Source of the DNA: an uncultured Spirochaetia bacterium
Lineage (GTDB): Bacteria > Spirochaetota > Spirochaetia > CAKZLE01
Direction: 5' to 3'
NCBI GenBank assembly: GCA_937125225.1
Contig: CAKZLE010000003.1
Coordinates: 57,149 to 121,148, forward strand
DNA length: 64,000 nt
Under the pieces are notes generated by a model. That model saw only the letters and a list, made by a program, of their open reading frames with translations. It was not told where the DNA came from and ran no database searches. How positions within the stretch are numbered: position 1 is the stretch's first letter; each line of letters opens with the position of its first letter. Made by a program: the position numbers and the translations under genes. Of the stretch, positions 1 to 7,362 are shown in pieces.

Positions 1-471
1 TGCTATGAATCCAGGAGGAGCGATCCCGATCCCCAGGATATCATTGATGAATTCAGGATTCTCCGCTGCCATCTGATCGATTAGTGTTATGATATTCTCA
101 TAATTCTTCTTCCAGCTCGTCTTATCAAGAGCTATCTTTCTATTGAAATAGGTCTTTCCTCTCAGATCAATGAGATTGATACTCACACAGATGGCATTGA
201 TCCCCACACCTATGGACTTGAATCGCTCTTCATTGATCTGTAGGAGCTTGATAGATCGCCCCCGCTCAAGTTTCTGTACCCCGCACTCACGGATCAGATC
301 CTTTCTCAAGAGTTTCTCTGTGACATTCGTTACCGTGGACATGGAGACAGAGAGAGCCTTACTGATCTCAGTCCTAGAGACCTCTTCATTACGAATGATA
401 TAACGTATGATCCGTTTCTCATTAGGACCATTCAATAATCTCTTCAGTTCATCAGTTATTCTTTTATTCAA
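1..471 (-). CDS. ROK-family transcriptional repressor, N-terminal part (runs off left edge)
   Basis: I translated the reverse strand by hand and found an open frame of 157 codons that continues past base 1. It starts at a TTG at 471 preceded by AGGAG with 6-nt spacing; the nearby ATG at 476 is out of frame and stops after two codons. The first ~75 residues form a winged helix-turn-helix (SRTEISKALSVSMSTVTN). After that begins an ROK/actin-like ATPase fold, including GIGIAPPGF, the usual first ROK strand-turn. ROK repressors of the NagC/XylR type respond to sugars or sugar phosphates. It diverges from the sulfatase gene across a 161-bp AT-rich gap, so control of that gene (and of itself) is a reasonable inference. 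The sugar-binding and zinc motifs lie outside the window. Confidence 0.85.
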   Translation of the reverse strand, partial: MNKRITDELKRLLNGPNEKRIIRYIIRNEEVSRTEISKALSVSMSTVTNVTEKLLRKDLIRECGVQKLERGRSIKLLQINEERFKSIGVGINAICVSINLIDLRGKTYFNRKIALDKTSWKKNYENIITLIDQMAAENPEFINDILGIGIAPPGFIA

Positions 472-632
472 TTCATGCTCCTGTCCTATATGATAACACC
501 TTATTTATTACATTATATACTATATATAAGCATATATAAAATCATTTATAAATTTTTTATGTTTATATATTCCATTTTATAAATTTTATGATATACTTCA
601 CGGAAAGAATATCTTTCATAAAGGAGTATAAT
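472..632. promoter_or_regulatory. Divergent intergenic region, ROK regulator / sulfatase
   Basis: This 161-bp, extremely AT-rich stretch separates two divergent starts. It contains repeated TATATA/TTATAA tracts at about 515-590 suitable for -10 elements in both directions, and a strong AAGGAG Shine-Dalgarno at 621-626 for the sulfatase. I could not define a unique operator. Confidence 0.4.
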
Positions 633-2081
633 ATGGATACCCCTAATATTGTATTGATTCTTTCAGATCAACACAATGCAAACGTCCTTGGTTATAAAGA
701 TGATCAATATATCAAGACCCCGAATCTTGACAGACTCGCACAGAGTGGGGTCAGTTTCGATCAATGCTATTGCAATGCCCCCCTGTGCGTACCTAGCAGA
801 ACGACCCTCCTTACCGGACAACTCCCTTTCAAGACCAATGTCTATGGTAATATGCAGTCATTATACTCTGACCACCCAACGATCGCTCATGCGATCTGCA
901 ATGCAGGGTACGAGACCGTTCTATCGGGCCGGATGCATTTTCAGGGAGAGGATCAGCATCATGGGTTCGAAAAGAGACTCGTCGGGGACGTAACTCCCTT
1001 TTATCATGGATATGATTTCACCAAAGAGGCTTTCGAAGACCTGTTTGATGCATTCTTACCCGGTCCGGCGGGGTTCAAGAAACACGGTGCTGGGATGAGC
1101 AGTATCTACCATTTCGATAATGAGGTCGTCAAGAGTTCTGATATATTCCTCAAAGAGCGTAAGGATGAGAGACCTCTTTTTATGACGATCGGTCTATCCG
1201 CACCGCACCCCCCCTTCATCAGCGAAAAAGAGAGTTATCAGTACTATTATGACATACTGCCTGAACCAGATCTCACTGATGAGTTCGAGAAGGATTTACA
1301 TCCTGCGATCAGAGAGTTCAGAAACCTCAGAAGTCTTAATACCTTAAAGCCTGAAGATATCAAGAGCATGCGTGCCGCCTACTATGGGTTGATCGAGTTC
1401 CTCGATACCAATGTCGGTAGATTGATCGATTCTATCACTACCCATCTCGATATAGAGAACACGATCATCATATATACTTCAGACCATGGGGAACATATGG
1501 GAAATAATCATCTGATCTTCAAAGGTTCACATCTTGAAGACTCTGTGAGGATTCCCATGATCGTCTCGTATCCAGAAAAGTATCTACAACACACTTCGAT
1601 CGAAGAACCCACCTGTATGATCGATCTATCAAGGACGCTGTTGGAGATGGCCTCTGCTCAACCCCTTCCTGCTATGGATGGAGAGAGTCTTTCAGACTAT
1701 CTTACCTGCAGTAAGACTAACAGTGAGCAGAGAAGCATCATAAGCCAGATAGGGACCTATCCCAAAACCTTCACCCCATCAGCGATGATTCGAAAGGGTG
1801 ATTACAAGCTCATATCCTATCATGGGTATGAAACCCCATCACTCTTCAATATAGCTGATGATCCCAAGGAGAAAGACGACCTAGGAACTAACGAAGCATA
1901 CCAGGAGCTAATACAGAGACTCTTGTCAGAACTGAATACAAAGTGGGATGGCCAGAAGGTCTATGACTACTGTGAACGAGCATATGAGCACTATGGCATC
2001 CTCAATGAATGGTCTCATACATCGAAATATGAGAAGAGGAAAAATTGGAAAGCAATACCCGGCTCGAACTATTACAAATAG
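633..2081 (+). CDS. Type I (formylglycine-dependent) sulfatase
   Basis: Hydrolyses a sulfate ester, probably of a sulfated glycan or small organic sulfate; the exact substrate cannot be read from sequence. The ATG at 633 has AAGGAG six bases upstream; an in-frame ATG at 588 lacks a ribosome site. The 482-residue protein has the alkaline-phosphatase-superfamily metal motif SDQH (11-14), the Cys-type maturation signature C52-V-P-S-R56 in which Cys52 becomes formylglycine, and the second metal motif SDHGEHMG (283-290). There is no signal peptide, so it is predicted cytoplasmic. A maturation enzyme (anSME or FGE) must exist elsewhere; the radical SAM gene at 4151 is not of that type. The neighbouring divergent ROK gene is the likely regulator. 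Confidence 0.9.
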   Translation: MDTPNIVLILSDQHNANVLGYKDDQYIKTPNLDRLAQSGVSFDQCYCNAPLCVPSRTTLLTGQLPFKTNVYGNMQSLYSDHPTIAHAICNAGYETVLSGRMHFQGEDQHHGFEKRLVGDVTPFYHGYDFTKEAFEDLFDAFLPGPAGFKKHGAGMSSIYHFDNEVVKSSDIFLKERKDERPLFMTIGLSAPHPPFISEKESYQYYYDILPEPDLTDEFEKDLHPAIREFRNLRSLNTLKPEDIKSMRAAYYGLIEFLDTNVGRLIDSITTHLDIENTIIIYTSDHGEHMGNNHLIFKGSHLEDSVRIPMIVSYPEKYLQHTSIEEPTCMIDLSRTLLEMASAQPLPAMDGESLSDYLTCSKTNSEQRSIISQIGTYPKTFTPSAMIRKGDYKLISYHGYETPSLFNIADDPKEKDDLGTNEAYQELIQRLLSELNTKWDGQKVYDYCERAYEHYGILNEWSHTSKYEKRKNWKAIPGSNYYK

Positions 2082-2120
2082 GACGGTATGGGGGACTTTT
2101 TCTGATATTAACACTGCAAC

Positions 2121-2400
2121 AAGGAGGATATCCTGCAGGATATAGGAAAAGAGATCGAAGCACTTATCATCAATACTATACAAAATCTATCGATGGTGCA
2201 GATACGGAACTGGCAGCCACAGTATGGGCGACCATAGAAGATGCCTCTTTCATCACACCGAAAGGGCATCGACCTAGAGGGGTAGAGAGTCGTACCATGT
2301 TCTATGGAAAGATGAGGGGCTCCAATTTCAGCAAAAGGAATCTCCGAGTATATTATCTTGAGCAGATAAGAGGAGGGGGCAATCAGTTTAGAGAATATCA
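2121..2400 (+). pseudogene. Decayed NTF2/SnoaL-like gene
   Basis: Downstream of the sulfatase is a good AAGGAGG (2121-2127), but the expected start position holds CTG (2133). Reading from there gives a plausible N-terminus (DIGKEIEALI). The family-like sequence then continues in another frame from about 2171 (YYTKSIDGADTEL, later TMFYGKMRGSNFSKR), implying a one-base frameshift near 2171-2179. Similarity to the NTF2-like family (pattern KSID.ADTELA..W, P.GH, FY..M.G..FSKR.L) fades after about 2365, before the C-terminal half of the fold, although the frame stays open to 2482. I read this as a truncated, frameshifted remnant. A rare CTG start with a sequencing error is the alternative. Confidence 0.6.
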
Positions 2401-2533
2401 GTGCATCACGCTACTCATCTCTTCTAGATCGCTCGGTCAATTCTCTCTCCCAAAAGTCCATGCAATATTGTACAATCAATAAGTTACCGAAGAAAATAGG
2501 ATAAGACCATCTGGAACATGAAGAGGTAGTACG

Positions 2534-2935
2534 ATGAAAGTAGTCATGATAGTCAACAAGGATCTCCCCCTGGGATTGATCGCAAATACCACCGCAGTAC
2601 TCGGGATGAGTCTCGGGAATATGAGAGCTGAGATCATCGGAGATGATATCACCGATGCATCGGGGCACTCCCACAAGGGGATCACCAATATGACGATCCC
2701 GGTACTCGCAGGTGACAGAGATTCGATCAGAGAGCTCCATGAGAGAGCAAGGGCTGAAGATGCTATTGAGATAATAGGCTTCTCAGAGATCGCACAAAGT
2801 ATCCACTCCTATGAGGAGTATGAAAAGGCCCTTTCTGCCTCACCTACTGAGAAGATAGATTTCTCAGGGATCTGTCTGCTGGGGGATAAGAGCAGGATAA
2901 ACTCCCTTACTGGACAGTTACCGCTTCTGAGATAG
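2534..2935 (+). CDS. DUF2000 family protein
   Basis: A 133-residue protein matching the DUF2000 pattern almost end to end: N-terminal VVNKDLPLGLIANTTAVL-type segment, DDITDASGHSHKGI (about 37-50), a central AQS..SYEEYEKAL segment and the C-terminal GDKSRINSLTGQLPLLR. The family has a peptidyl-tRNA-hydrolase-2-like fold but no established function. The start has GAGG at 2524. Its last 29 bases overlap the convergent GNAT gene. It could originally have been co-transcribed with the sulfatase, but the decayed gene between them leaves this open. Confidence 0.85.
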   Translation: MKVVMIVNKDLPLGLIANTTAVLGMSLGNMRAEIIGDDITDASGHSHKGITNMTIPVLAGDRDSIRELHERARAEDAIEIIGFSEIAQSIHSYEEYEKALSASPTEKIDFSGICLLGDKSRINSLTGQLPLLR

Positions 2936-3374
2936 GAGAGAAGTCCTTTCTCATCCAGTAGAAGACCTCCCCAGGAGGGTAGTCTTTGAGCTCTCCGGTT
3001 ACGTAGTAACCAAACCCTTCATAGAAGCCCTTCGCCTGGAATGAATAGGTTGTCAGAAAACTGCTATGGCACCCCTGCCTGACAGCCTCAGCCTCTGCCT
3101 TTCTTAACAGGTCACTACCGAGTCCCTTCCCTCTGGATTCATACGGGATGAAGAACTTATCGATCTCAAGCCAACCCCCATAGATCGACCCACAGAGGCC
3201 TCCGATGATCGCTTCCCCCTCTTTCACGATGATGTTCAGAGGATGGACGGCTCCTGGTTCTCTCGAGGACTTGTGATAAGGAGAAATCTCATTATTGAAC
3301 TCTTTGATCCTCATAGTCAGGAATTCAGAGAAACCACTCATCTTCTCATCAGTGACTGTGACATCTATTGCCAT
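2907..3374 (-). CDS. GNAT family N-acetyltransferase
   Basis: 155 residues with the GNAT core: a beta strand WLEIDKFFI, then the acetyl-CoA pyrophosphate loop YESRGKGLGSDLLRKAE (the R/Q-x-x-G-x-G/A pattern), then the motif-B segment AKGFYEGFGYYVTGEL. It should transfer an acetyl group from acetyl-CoA to an amine, but the acceptor is not predictable. The start has GGGGGC just upstream of ATG 3374. It converges on, and overlaps, the DUF2000 gene by 29 bases. Confidence 0.85.
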   Translation of the reverse strand: MAIDVTVTDEKMSGFSEFLTMRIKEFNNEISPYHKSSREPGAVHPLNIIVKEGEAIIGGLCGSIYGGWLEIDKFFIPYESRGKGLGSDLLRKAEAEAVRQGCHSSFLTTYSFQAKGFYEGFGYYVTGELKDYPPGEVFYWMRKDFSPISEAVTVQ

Positions 3375-3485
3375 GAAAGCCCCCTTATTATAGACATAAT
3401 ATCATAATCTCAAATATGTGATTGAGAAAAGAGGATTTTATGTGTATGCTTTATGAGTTCACACCTAATTCAGGAGGTTCTTAAG

Positions 3486-4184
3486 ATGTCAGAAGTCACC
3501 ATACTTTCCCTCGGGGGATCGATCATCGTACCGGATGAGGTAGATGGTCCATTTATTAAAAGATTCAGAGATGCCCTACTTGCATATCTAGAAGAGGATG
3601 ATAAGAGAAAGATCATCATGGTCACCGGTGGTGGTGCACCAGCAAGAAAATACCAGTTAGCCTATCGTGAGATCGTCGAAGAACCCTCTTCCTCTGATCA
3701 GGATTGGATCGGCATCGCAGCGACCCACCTGAATGGGACATTGCTCAAATCAGTGTTCACCGGTTATTGTACCGATGATCTGGTCACCGACCCAACAGCA
3801 GAGTTGACCTTTACCGGAAGAATCCTCGTTGCAGCAGGATGGAAACCAGGGTTCTCTACTGATAACGATGCGGTAGTCCTAGCAGAACGTTTCAAGGCAG
3901 ATCGGGTGATCAACCTATCTAATATCGCGAAGGTCTACTCGGATGATCCAAAGCTCAATCCGGAAGCGGTTCCTCTAGACCATATCGGATGGAAGGGTTT
4001 CAGAGAGATGGTCGGCGATGAATGGATCCCAGGAAAGAATGTACCTTTCGATCCTATCGCAGCAAAGAGAGGTTCAGAACTCGGCCTTGAAGTCATCACT
4101 GCTGAGGGAAGAAATATAGAGAACATGATAGCGATACTCAACAAGGAAAGCTACGAAGGAACCTCTATCGGACCTGAGGCCTGA
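3486..4184 (+). CDS. pyrH: Amino-acid-kinase family protein, archaeal-type UMP kinase
   Basis: Predicted to phosphorylate UMP to UDP with ATP. I chose the ATG at 3486 because AGGAGG lies 8 bases upstream; an in-frame ATG at 3453 has no ribosome site. The 232-residue protein has the N-terminal glycine loop SLGGS (8-12), a second TGGGA loop, the NLSNIAKVYSDDPKLNP segment typical of UMP kinases and aspartokinases, and a C-terminal FDPIAAKRGSELGLEV segment. The organisation resembles the archaeal UMP kinase branch rather than the usual bacterial PyrH. A second, canonical pyrH may exist elsewhere, so this could have another small phospho-acceptor. It overlaps the convergent radical SAM gene by 34 bases. 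Confidence 0.7.
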   Translation: MSEVTILSLGGSIIVPDEVDGPFIKRFRDALLAYLEEDDKRKIIMVTGGGAPARKYQLAYREIVEEPSSSDQDWIGIAATHLNGTLLKSVFTGYCTDDLVTDPTAELTFTGRILVAAGWKPGFSTDNDAVVLAERFKADRVINLSNIAKVYSDDPKLNPEAVPLDHIGWKGFREMVGDEWIPGKNVPFDPIAAKRGSELGLEVITAEGRNIENMIAILNKESYEGTSIGPEA

Positions 4185-5122
4185 TCAGAATAGTGCCATA
4201 CAGGAGTATAGAAATCTCCGGGGAAGGGATTTATCTTCGAGAAATCGGGGATCCATGAATCCTCTTCCCCCAACTCCTGAAGAAACCCATCTTCGATCCC
4301 AAGCTCTTCGAGTATCTCCAAGAGCTCTGCATATTCATCAACAGAAGTAGTCCTTCCAATGACAGAATCATCTCTCACCGGTATATACTGTACCATCAAG
4401 GAGAGGATCGTTGTATCTATGATATGCTCTTTGAACCAGGACAGGACCTCTTTGGTGTTCTTCAACTGACCGGGTAAGAAGAGATGTCTGAAGATCACAC
4501 CCGTTAGAAGCCTATCCCCATCAAAAGAGAGCTCTCTACCTTCGACCATCTGCCTGATCGCATCAGGTGCTGAGGGAATATATTCGCTACAGTCACAGAA
4601 AAGACTGTAGGAGGCTTCATCTATGATCTTCAAGTCGGCAAGAAAGATATCGATATGTGGAAAGAGAAGGCTCATACCCTCTTCTGATTCGAACGAGGAG
4701 GTATTCCATACTATCGGGATCTTCAAACCTGAAGCCTTCGCCTCTACAAGTCCCTCTATGATCGATGGGATGAAATGAGTACCTGTCACCAGGTTGATGT
4801 TAGCTGCGCCCCTGTTCTGAAGTTCAATACAGACCGCTGCAAACTCAGCAGATGAGACAGTGCGTCCAAGAGATCGGGTCTTTCTACTAATTTGAATATT
4901 CTGACAATCATGACAACCGAGCGAACAACCTGAAAAGAAGATCGTTCCCGAGCCTGTATAGGTATCATCCACTACACTGATGATCGGTTCCTCACCTCGA
5001 TGGATGCCAGCGCTCGCGATACGCATCTGGACTCCCTCTTCACAGACCCCGATCTCACCAGCGTTCCTGTCTACACCACAGGCATGGGGACAGAGTCTGC
5101 AAGCTGAATAGGGATCTATCAT
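4151..5122 (-). CDS. Radical SAM protein, PflX / PflA-like family
   Basis: 323 residues. The [4Fe-4S]-binding CX3CX2C motif is C66-S-L-G-C70-H-D-C73, preceded by an FFSGC strand. Four further N-terminal cysteines (C8, C11, C15, C27) match the cysteine-rich start of the PflX-type family annotated as putative pyruvate-formate-lyase activating enzymes. The true substrate of that family is unsettled. Downstream segments (NLVTGTHFIPS, PIVWNTSSFES, IFLADLKI) fit the partial TIM barrel. The ATG overlaps the stop of the upstream membrane-protein gene by 4 bases, indicating translational coupling. It is not an anaerobic sulfatase-maturing enzyme, because the extra C-terminal cluster cysteines of that family are missing. 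Confidence 0.85.
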   Translation of the reverse strand: MIDPYSACRLCPHACGVDRNAGEIGVCEEGVQMRIASAGIHRGEEPIISVVDDTYTGSGTIFFSGCSLGCHDCQNIQISRKTRSLGRTVSSAEFAAVCIELQNRGAANINLVTGTHFIPSIIEGLVEAKASGLKIPIVWNTSSFESEEGMSLLFPHIDIFLADLKIIDEASYSLFCDCSEYIPSAPDAIRQMVEGRELSFDGDRLLTGVIFRHLFLPGQLKNTKEVLSWFKEHIIDTTILSLMVQYIPVRDDSVIGRTTSVDEYAELLEILEELGIEDGFLQELGEEDSWIPDFSKINPFPGDFYTPVWHYSDQASGPIEVPS

Positions 5123-5868
5123 CTCTCTTTCCTTCGCATCTTCAGAAGCCTCTCTGCTGAGGTCTTACTCTGTTTGAAGCGCTCTACCTGTCTCTCGACT
5201 GTCTCGCGCAGAGCCGGCCTTGCTTTACCATTGAAAGTAGACATATATCGCTGATGAAGTCCTCTGTTGGTATGTTCTGAGGCCCACTCTCTTGCCTCGA
5301 GTTTAAGTTTCTCATAGTTGACCTGAACCCGTTCCTCAGTCTCTGAGAGGACCTTCTTGATCTGATTCGCCACATCGAAGGAGTTGATACAGTCTAATAT
5401 GAAGATTCCCAGGAATATTCCTACGAAAAAGGAGAGCTCTATATGACTCATGAGAAAATCGAGTCTCTCAAAGAGGATCGGGTAGATGATCAGATTGAAG
5501 ATCGCCCCAAGAATTCCCCAGAATACCGTGAATAGGGGGCAGATGATTCCTTTGAAGTTCCCCCACTGGTCAGAATAGTCCCACAATTTGATATTGAACC
5601 AATTGACGAAGATCAACCCCGTGATCAATTCGATCCCTGTGGGGACGACGATGAATAGCATGATCTTAAGCCAGAGAGGCAAGACAAGATGGGAGATCGA
5701 ATACAAGGCGATGGTGCTCACTCCATAGAGCGGGAGGTAGGGTCCATTGAGGAATCCTGGGTTCACCCAACTCTTCTGAGACACGAACCGTCTGAAGATG
5801 AGCTCTATGAGCCATCCTGTAAGAGCCCCTGCAGCAAACAGGAAGACTAGACTGATAATCAATTGCAT
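5119..5868 (-). CDS. CmpB-type putative ABC-transporter permease (membrane protein)
   Basis: A 249-residue protein with about five hydrophobic helices in its first 170 residues and a charged, helical, cytoplasmic C-terminal tail of about 80 residues. The first part (FAAGALTGWLIELIFRRFV, WVNPGFLNGPYLPLYG, LWDYS) matches the family named putative ABC-transporter type IV / CmpB, common in Firmicutes and spirochaetes and without firm function. I start at the ATG at 5868, which has GGAGG at good spacing, rather than nine codons earlier. Translation is coupled by a 4-base overlap to the radical SAM gene. Confidence 0.75.
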   Translation of the reverse strand: MQLIISLVFLFAAGALTGWLIELIFRRFVSQKSWVNPGFLNGPYLPLYGVSTIALYSISHLVLPLWLKIMLFIVVPTGIELITGLIFVNWFNIKLWDYSDQWGNFKGIICPLFTVFWGILGAIFNLIIYPILFERLDFLMSHIELSFFVGIFLGIFILDCINSFDVANQIKKVLSETEERVQVNYEKLKLEAREWASEHTNRGLHQRYMSTFNGKARPALRETVERQVERFKQSKTSAERLLKMRRKER

Positions 5869-6020
5869 GAAAACCTCCAAAATCAGGTAATCCATAGTAT
5901 AATATATTGAAGAGTATCTGAATAGCGATTCTATTTTTTCTTGCCTACTGTTATAGGGTATTATATATTAGTAATATACTAAGTTAATATTGAATTATAG
6001 CTATTCCAAGGAGGGACTTC

Positions 6021-6515
6021 ATGAAATACAAACATACACTACTATTGGTGAGTGATCTCAAGAGATCAAAACAGTTCTATCAGGATCTATTAGGCTTGAA
6101 AGTCATCCATGACTTCAAACATCATGTGACATTCGAGGGAGGCATTGCGCTACATGATGCCGATCATTACCAGCAGACAACAGGAAAGTCGGTCGTACTG
6201 AATCTTTCTGACCATAGAGCAGGGGTCTATTTCGAGACTACCGATATCATCGCTGATTATGACCGGCTTGATAAGGCAGGTGTCCCATTCCAGAGTCCAA
6301 TAGAACTTCAACCCTGGAACCAACAGATGTTCCGCTGTTTCGATCCCGATAATCACCTGATCGAGGTGGGAGAGACGATGGAACAGGTGATCCTTCATCT
6401 TCAGAAGCGAGGCAAGACCCTTACGGAGATCATAGCTATGACAGATCTTCCCCATGATTATGTAGAACTTGTCCTCCATAGGAATTTTGGTGATAGGCAA
6501 TCACTCAAATCCTGA
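6021..6515 (+). CDS. VOC-superfamily (glyoxalase/bleomycin-resistance fold) protein
   Basis: Residues 1-118 form one vicinal-oxygen-chelate domain with paired beta-alpha-beta-beta-beta modules: the start TLLLVSDLKRSKQFYQDLLGL and the metal/ligand strand FRCFDPDNHLIEVGE, whose late Glu is the usual metal ligand. The last 45 residues are an added helical tail. The start has AAGGAGGG five bases upstream. Candidates are a lactoylglutathione-lyase-like isomerase, a dioxygenase-like enzyme or a drug-binding protein; the sequence does not decide. It precedes deoC but has its own promoter, and deoC has another. Confidence 0.8.
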   Translation: MKYKHTLLLVSDLKRSKQFYQDLLGLKVIHDFKHHVTFEGGIALHDADHYQQTTGKSVVLNLSDHRAGVYFETTDIIADYDRLDKAGVPFQSPIELQPWNQQMFRCFDPDNHLIEVGETMEQVILHLQKRGKTLTEIIAMTDLPHDYVELVLHRNFGDRQSLKS

Positions 6516-6542
6516 TGACAACCACTATTATTATGATATAAT
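6515..6542 (+). promoter_or_regulatory. Predicted sigma70 promoter of deoC
   Basis: ATGACA at 6515-6520 and a consensus TATAAT at 6537-6542 with 16-nt spacing, followed by the deoC AGGAGG at 6552. Confidence 0.55.
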
Positions 6543-6564
6543 AGACCCATCAGGAGGATAGAAT

Positions 6565-7287
6565 ATGGCTCTAAGATATGAAGATATTGCAGGGATGATC
6601 GATCATTCACTGTTGCACCCAACGCTGACCGATGATCAACTTCTCGAAGGATGTGAGACAGCCCTACTCTATAGGACTGCTTCAGTCTGTATCAAACCGT
6701 ATGCACTTCCGATCGCAGTCTCGATCCTGAAAGGTTCTCCTGTGAAGGTAGGGACTGTCGTATCCTTTCCCCATGGGAATTGTGATACCAAGGTAAAGGT
6801 CGATGAGGCTCGTCAGGCTATTGCTGATGGTGCACAAGAGATCGATATGGTCATCAATACAGGAAAGGCTCTTGGAGGGAACTGGGACTTCATCGAATAC
6901 GAGGTGAATTCCGTACTTGAACTGACTAGAGATCATGGAGTGGTACTCAAGATCATCTTCGAGAATGACTTCCTAGGGGAAGAGGAGATCATCGAACTCT
7001 GTAAGATCTGTAGTGATCTACAGGTACCTTATGTGAAGACCTCCACTGGTTATGGCTTTGTCAAACAACCTAACGGCTACTATGGCTACAAAGGTGCGAC
7101 GCTCATGGATCTTGAGATCATGAAGGAGTTCGTGAAGGCTCCTACGAAGATCAAGGCAGCAGGAGGTATCAGGACTCTCGATGATCTACTGCTGATGAGG
7201 AAAGTCGGTGTCTCAAGGGTCGGAGCGACCTCTACGGTCTCGATCCTCAATGAGTTCAGAAAACGGAAGAAAGCTGGACTGCTTTGA
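6565..7287 (+). CDS. deoC: Deoxyribose-phosphate aldolase
   Basis: Cleaves 2-deoxy-D-ribose 5-phosphate to acetaldehyde and glyceraldehyde 3-phosphate in deoxynucleoside salvage. 240 residues, the usual length for the short bacterial DeoC class. Visible markers are IDHSLLHPTLT at the N-terminus, the EIDMVINTGKAL strand, the Schiff-base lysine in VKTSTGYG and the second conserved lysine in KAAGGIRT, with the phosphate-binding GATS near the end. AGGAGG precedes the ATG with 7-nt spacing. A strong hairpin terminator follows at 7296, so the gene probably ends its transcript. Confidence 0.95.
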   Translation: MALRYEDIAGMIDHSLLHPTLTDDQLLEGCETALLYRTASVCIKPYALPIAVSILKGSPVKVGTVVSFPHGNCDTKVKVDEARQAIADGAQEIDMVINTGKALGGNWDFIEYEVNSVLELTRDHGVVLKIIFENDFLGEEEIIELCKICSDLQVPYVKTSTGYGFVKQPNGYYGYKGATLMDLEIMKEFVKAPTKIKAAGGIRTLDDLLLMRKVGVSRVGATSTVSILNEFRKRKKAGLL

Positions 7288-7295
7288 TTCTCGAT

Positions 7296-7330
7296 AAAAA
7301 GGAGAGTATCAGATGATACTCCCCTTTTTT
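7296..7330. terminator. Bidirectional intrinsic terminator between deoC and the GH65 gene
   Basis: A 15-base arm at 7296-7310 pairs with 7315-7329 around the loop AGAT with a single A-C mismatch. The outer pairs are A-tract/T-tract, so it can end transcription from deoC on the plus strand and from the GH65 operon on the minus strand. Confidence 0.85.
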
Positions 7331-7362
7331 ACCGCTCATGAATGCTCTTCATCCTTTGAGAC

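Noticed and set aside
2045..2482. 145-codon plus-strand frame taken as an intact gene
   Set aside because: Its first part overlaps the sulfatase 3' end in another frame and has no ribosome site. Only residues from about the YYTKSIDG segment resemble a family, so a decayed NTF2-like gene explains it better.
4151..5122. Sulfatase-maturing role for the radical SAM enzyme
   Set aside because: It has PflX-type N-terminal cysteines and lacks the additional C-terminal cluster cysteines of anSME; the distance from the sulfatase and the opposite strand also argue against it.
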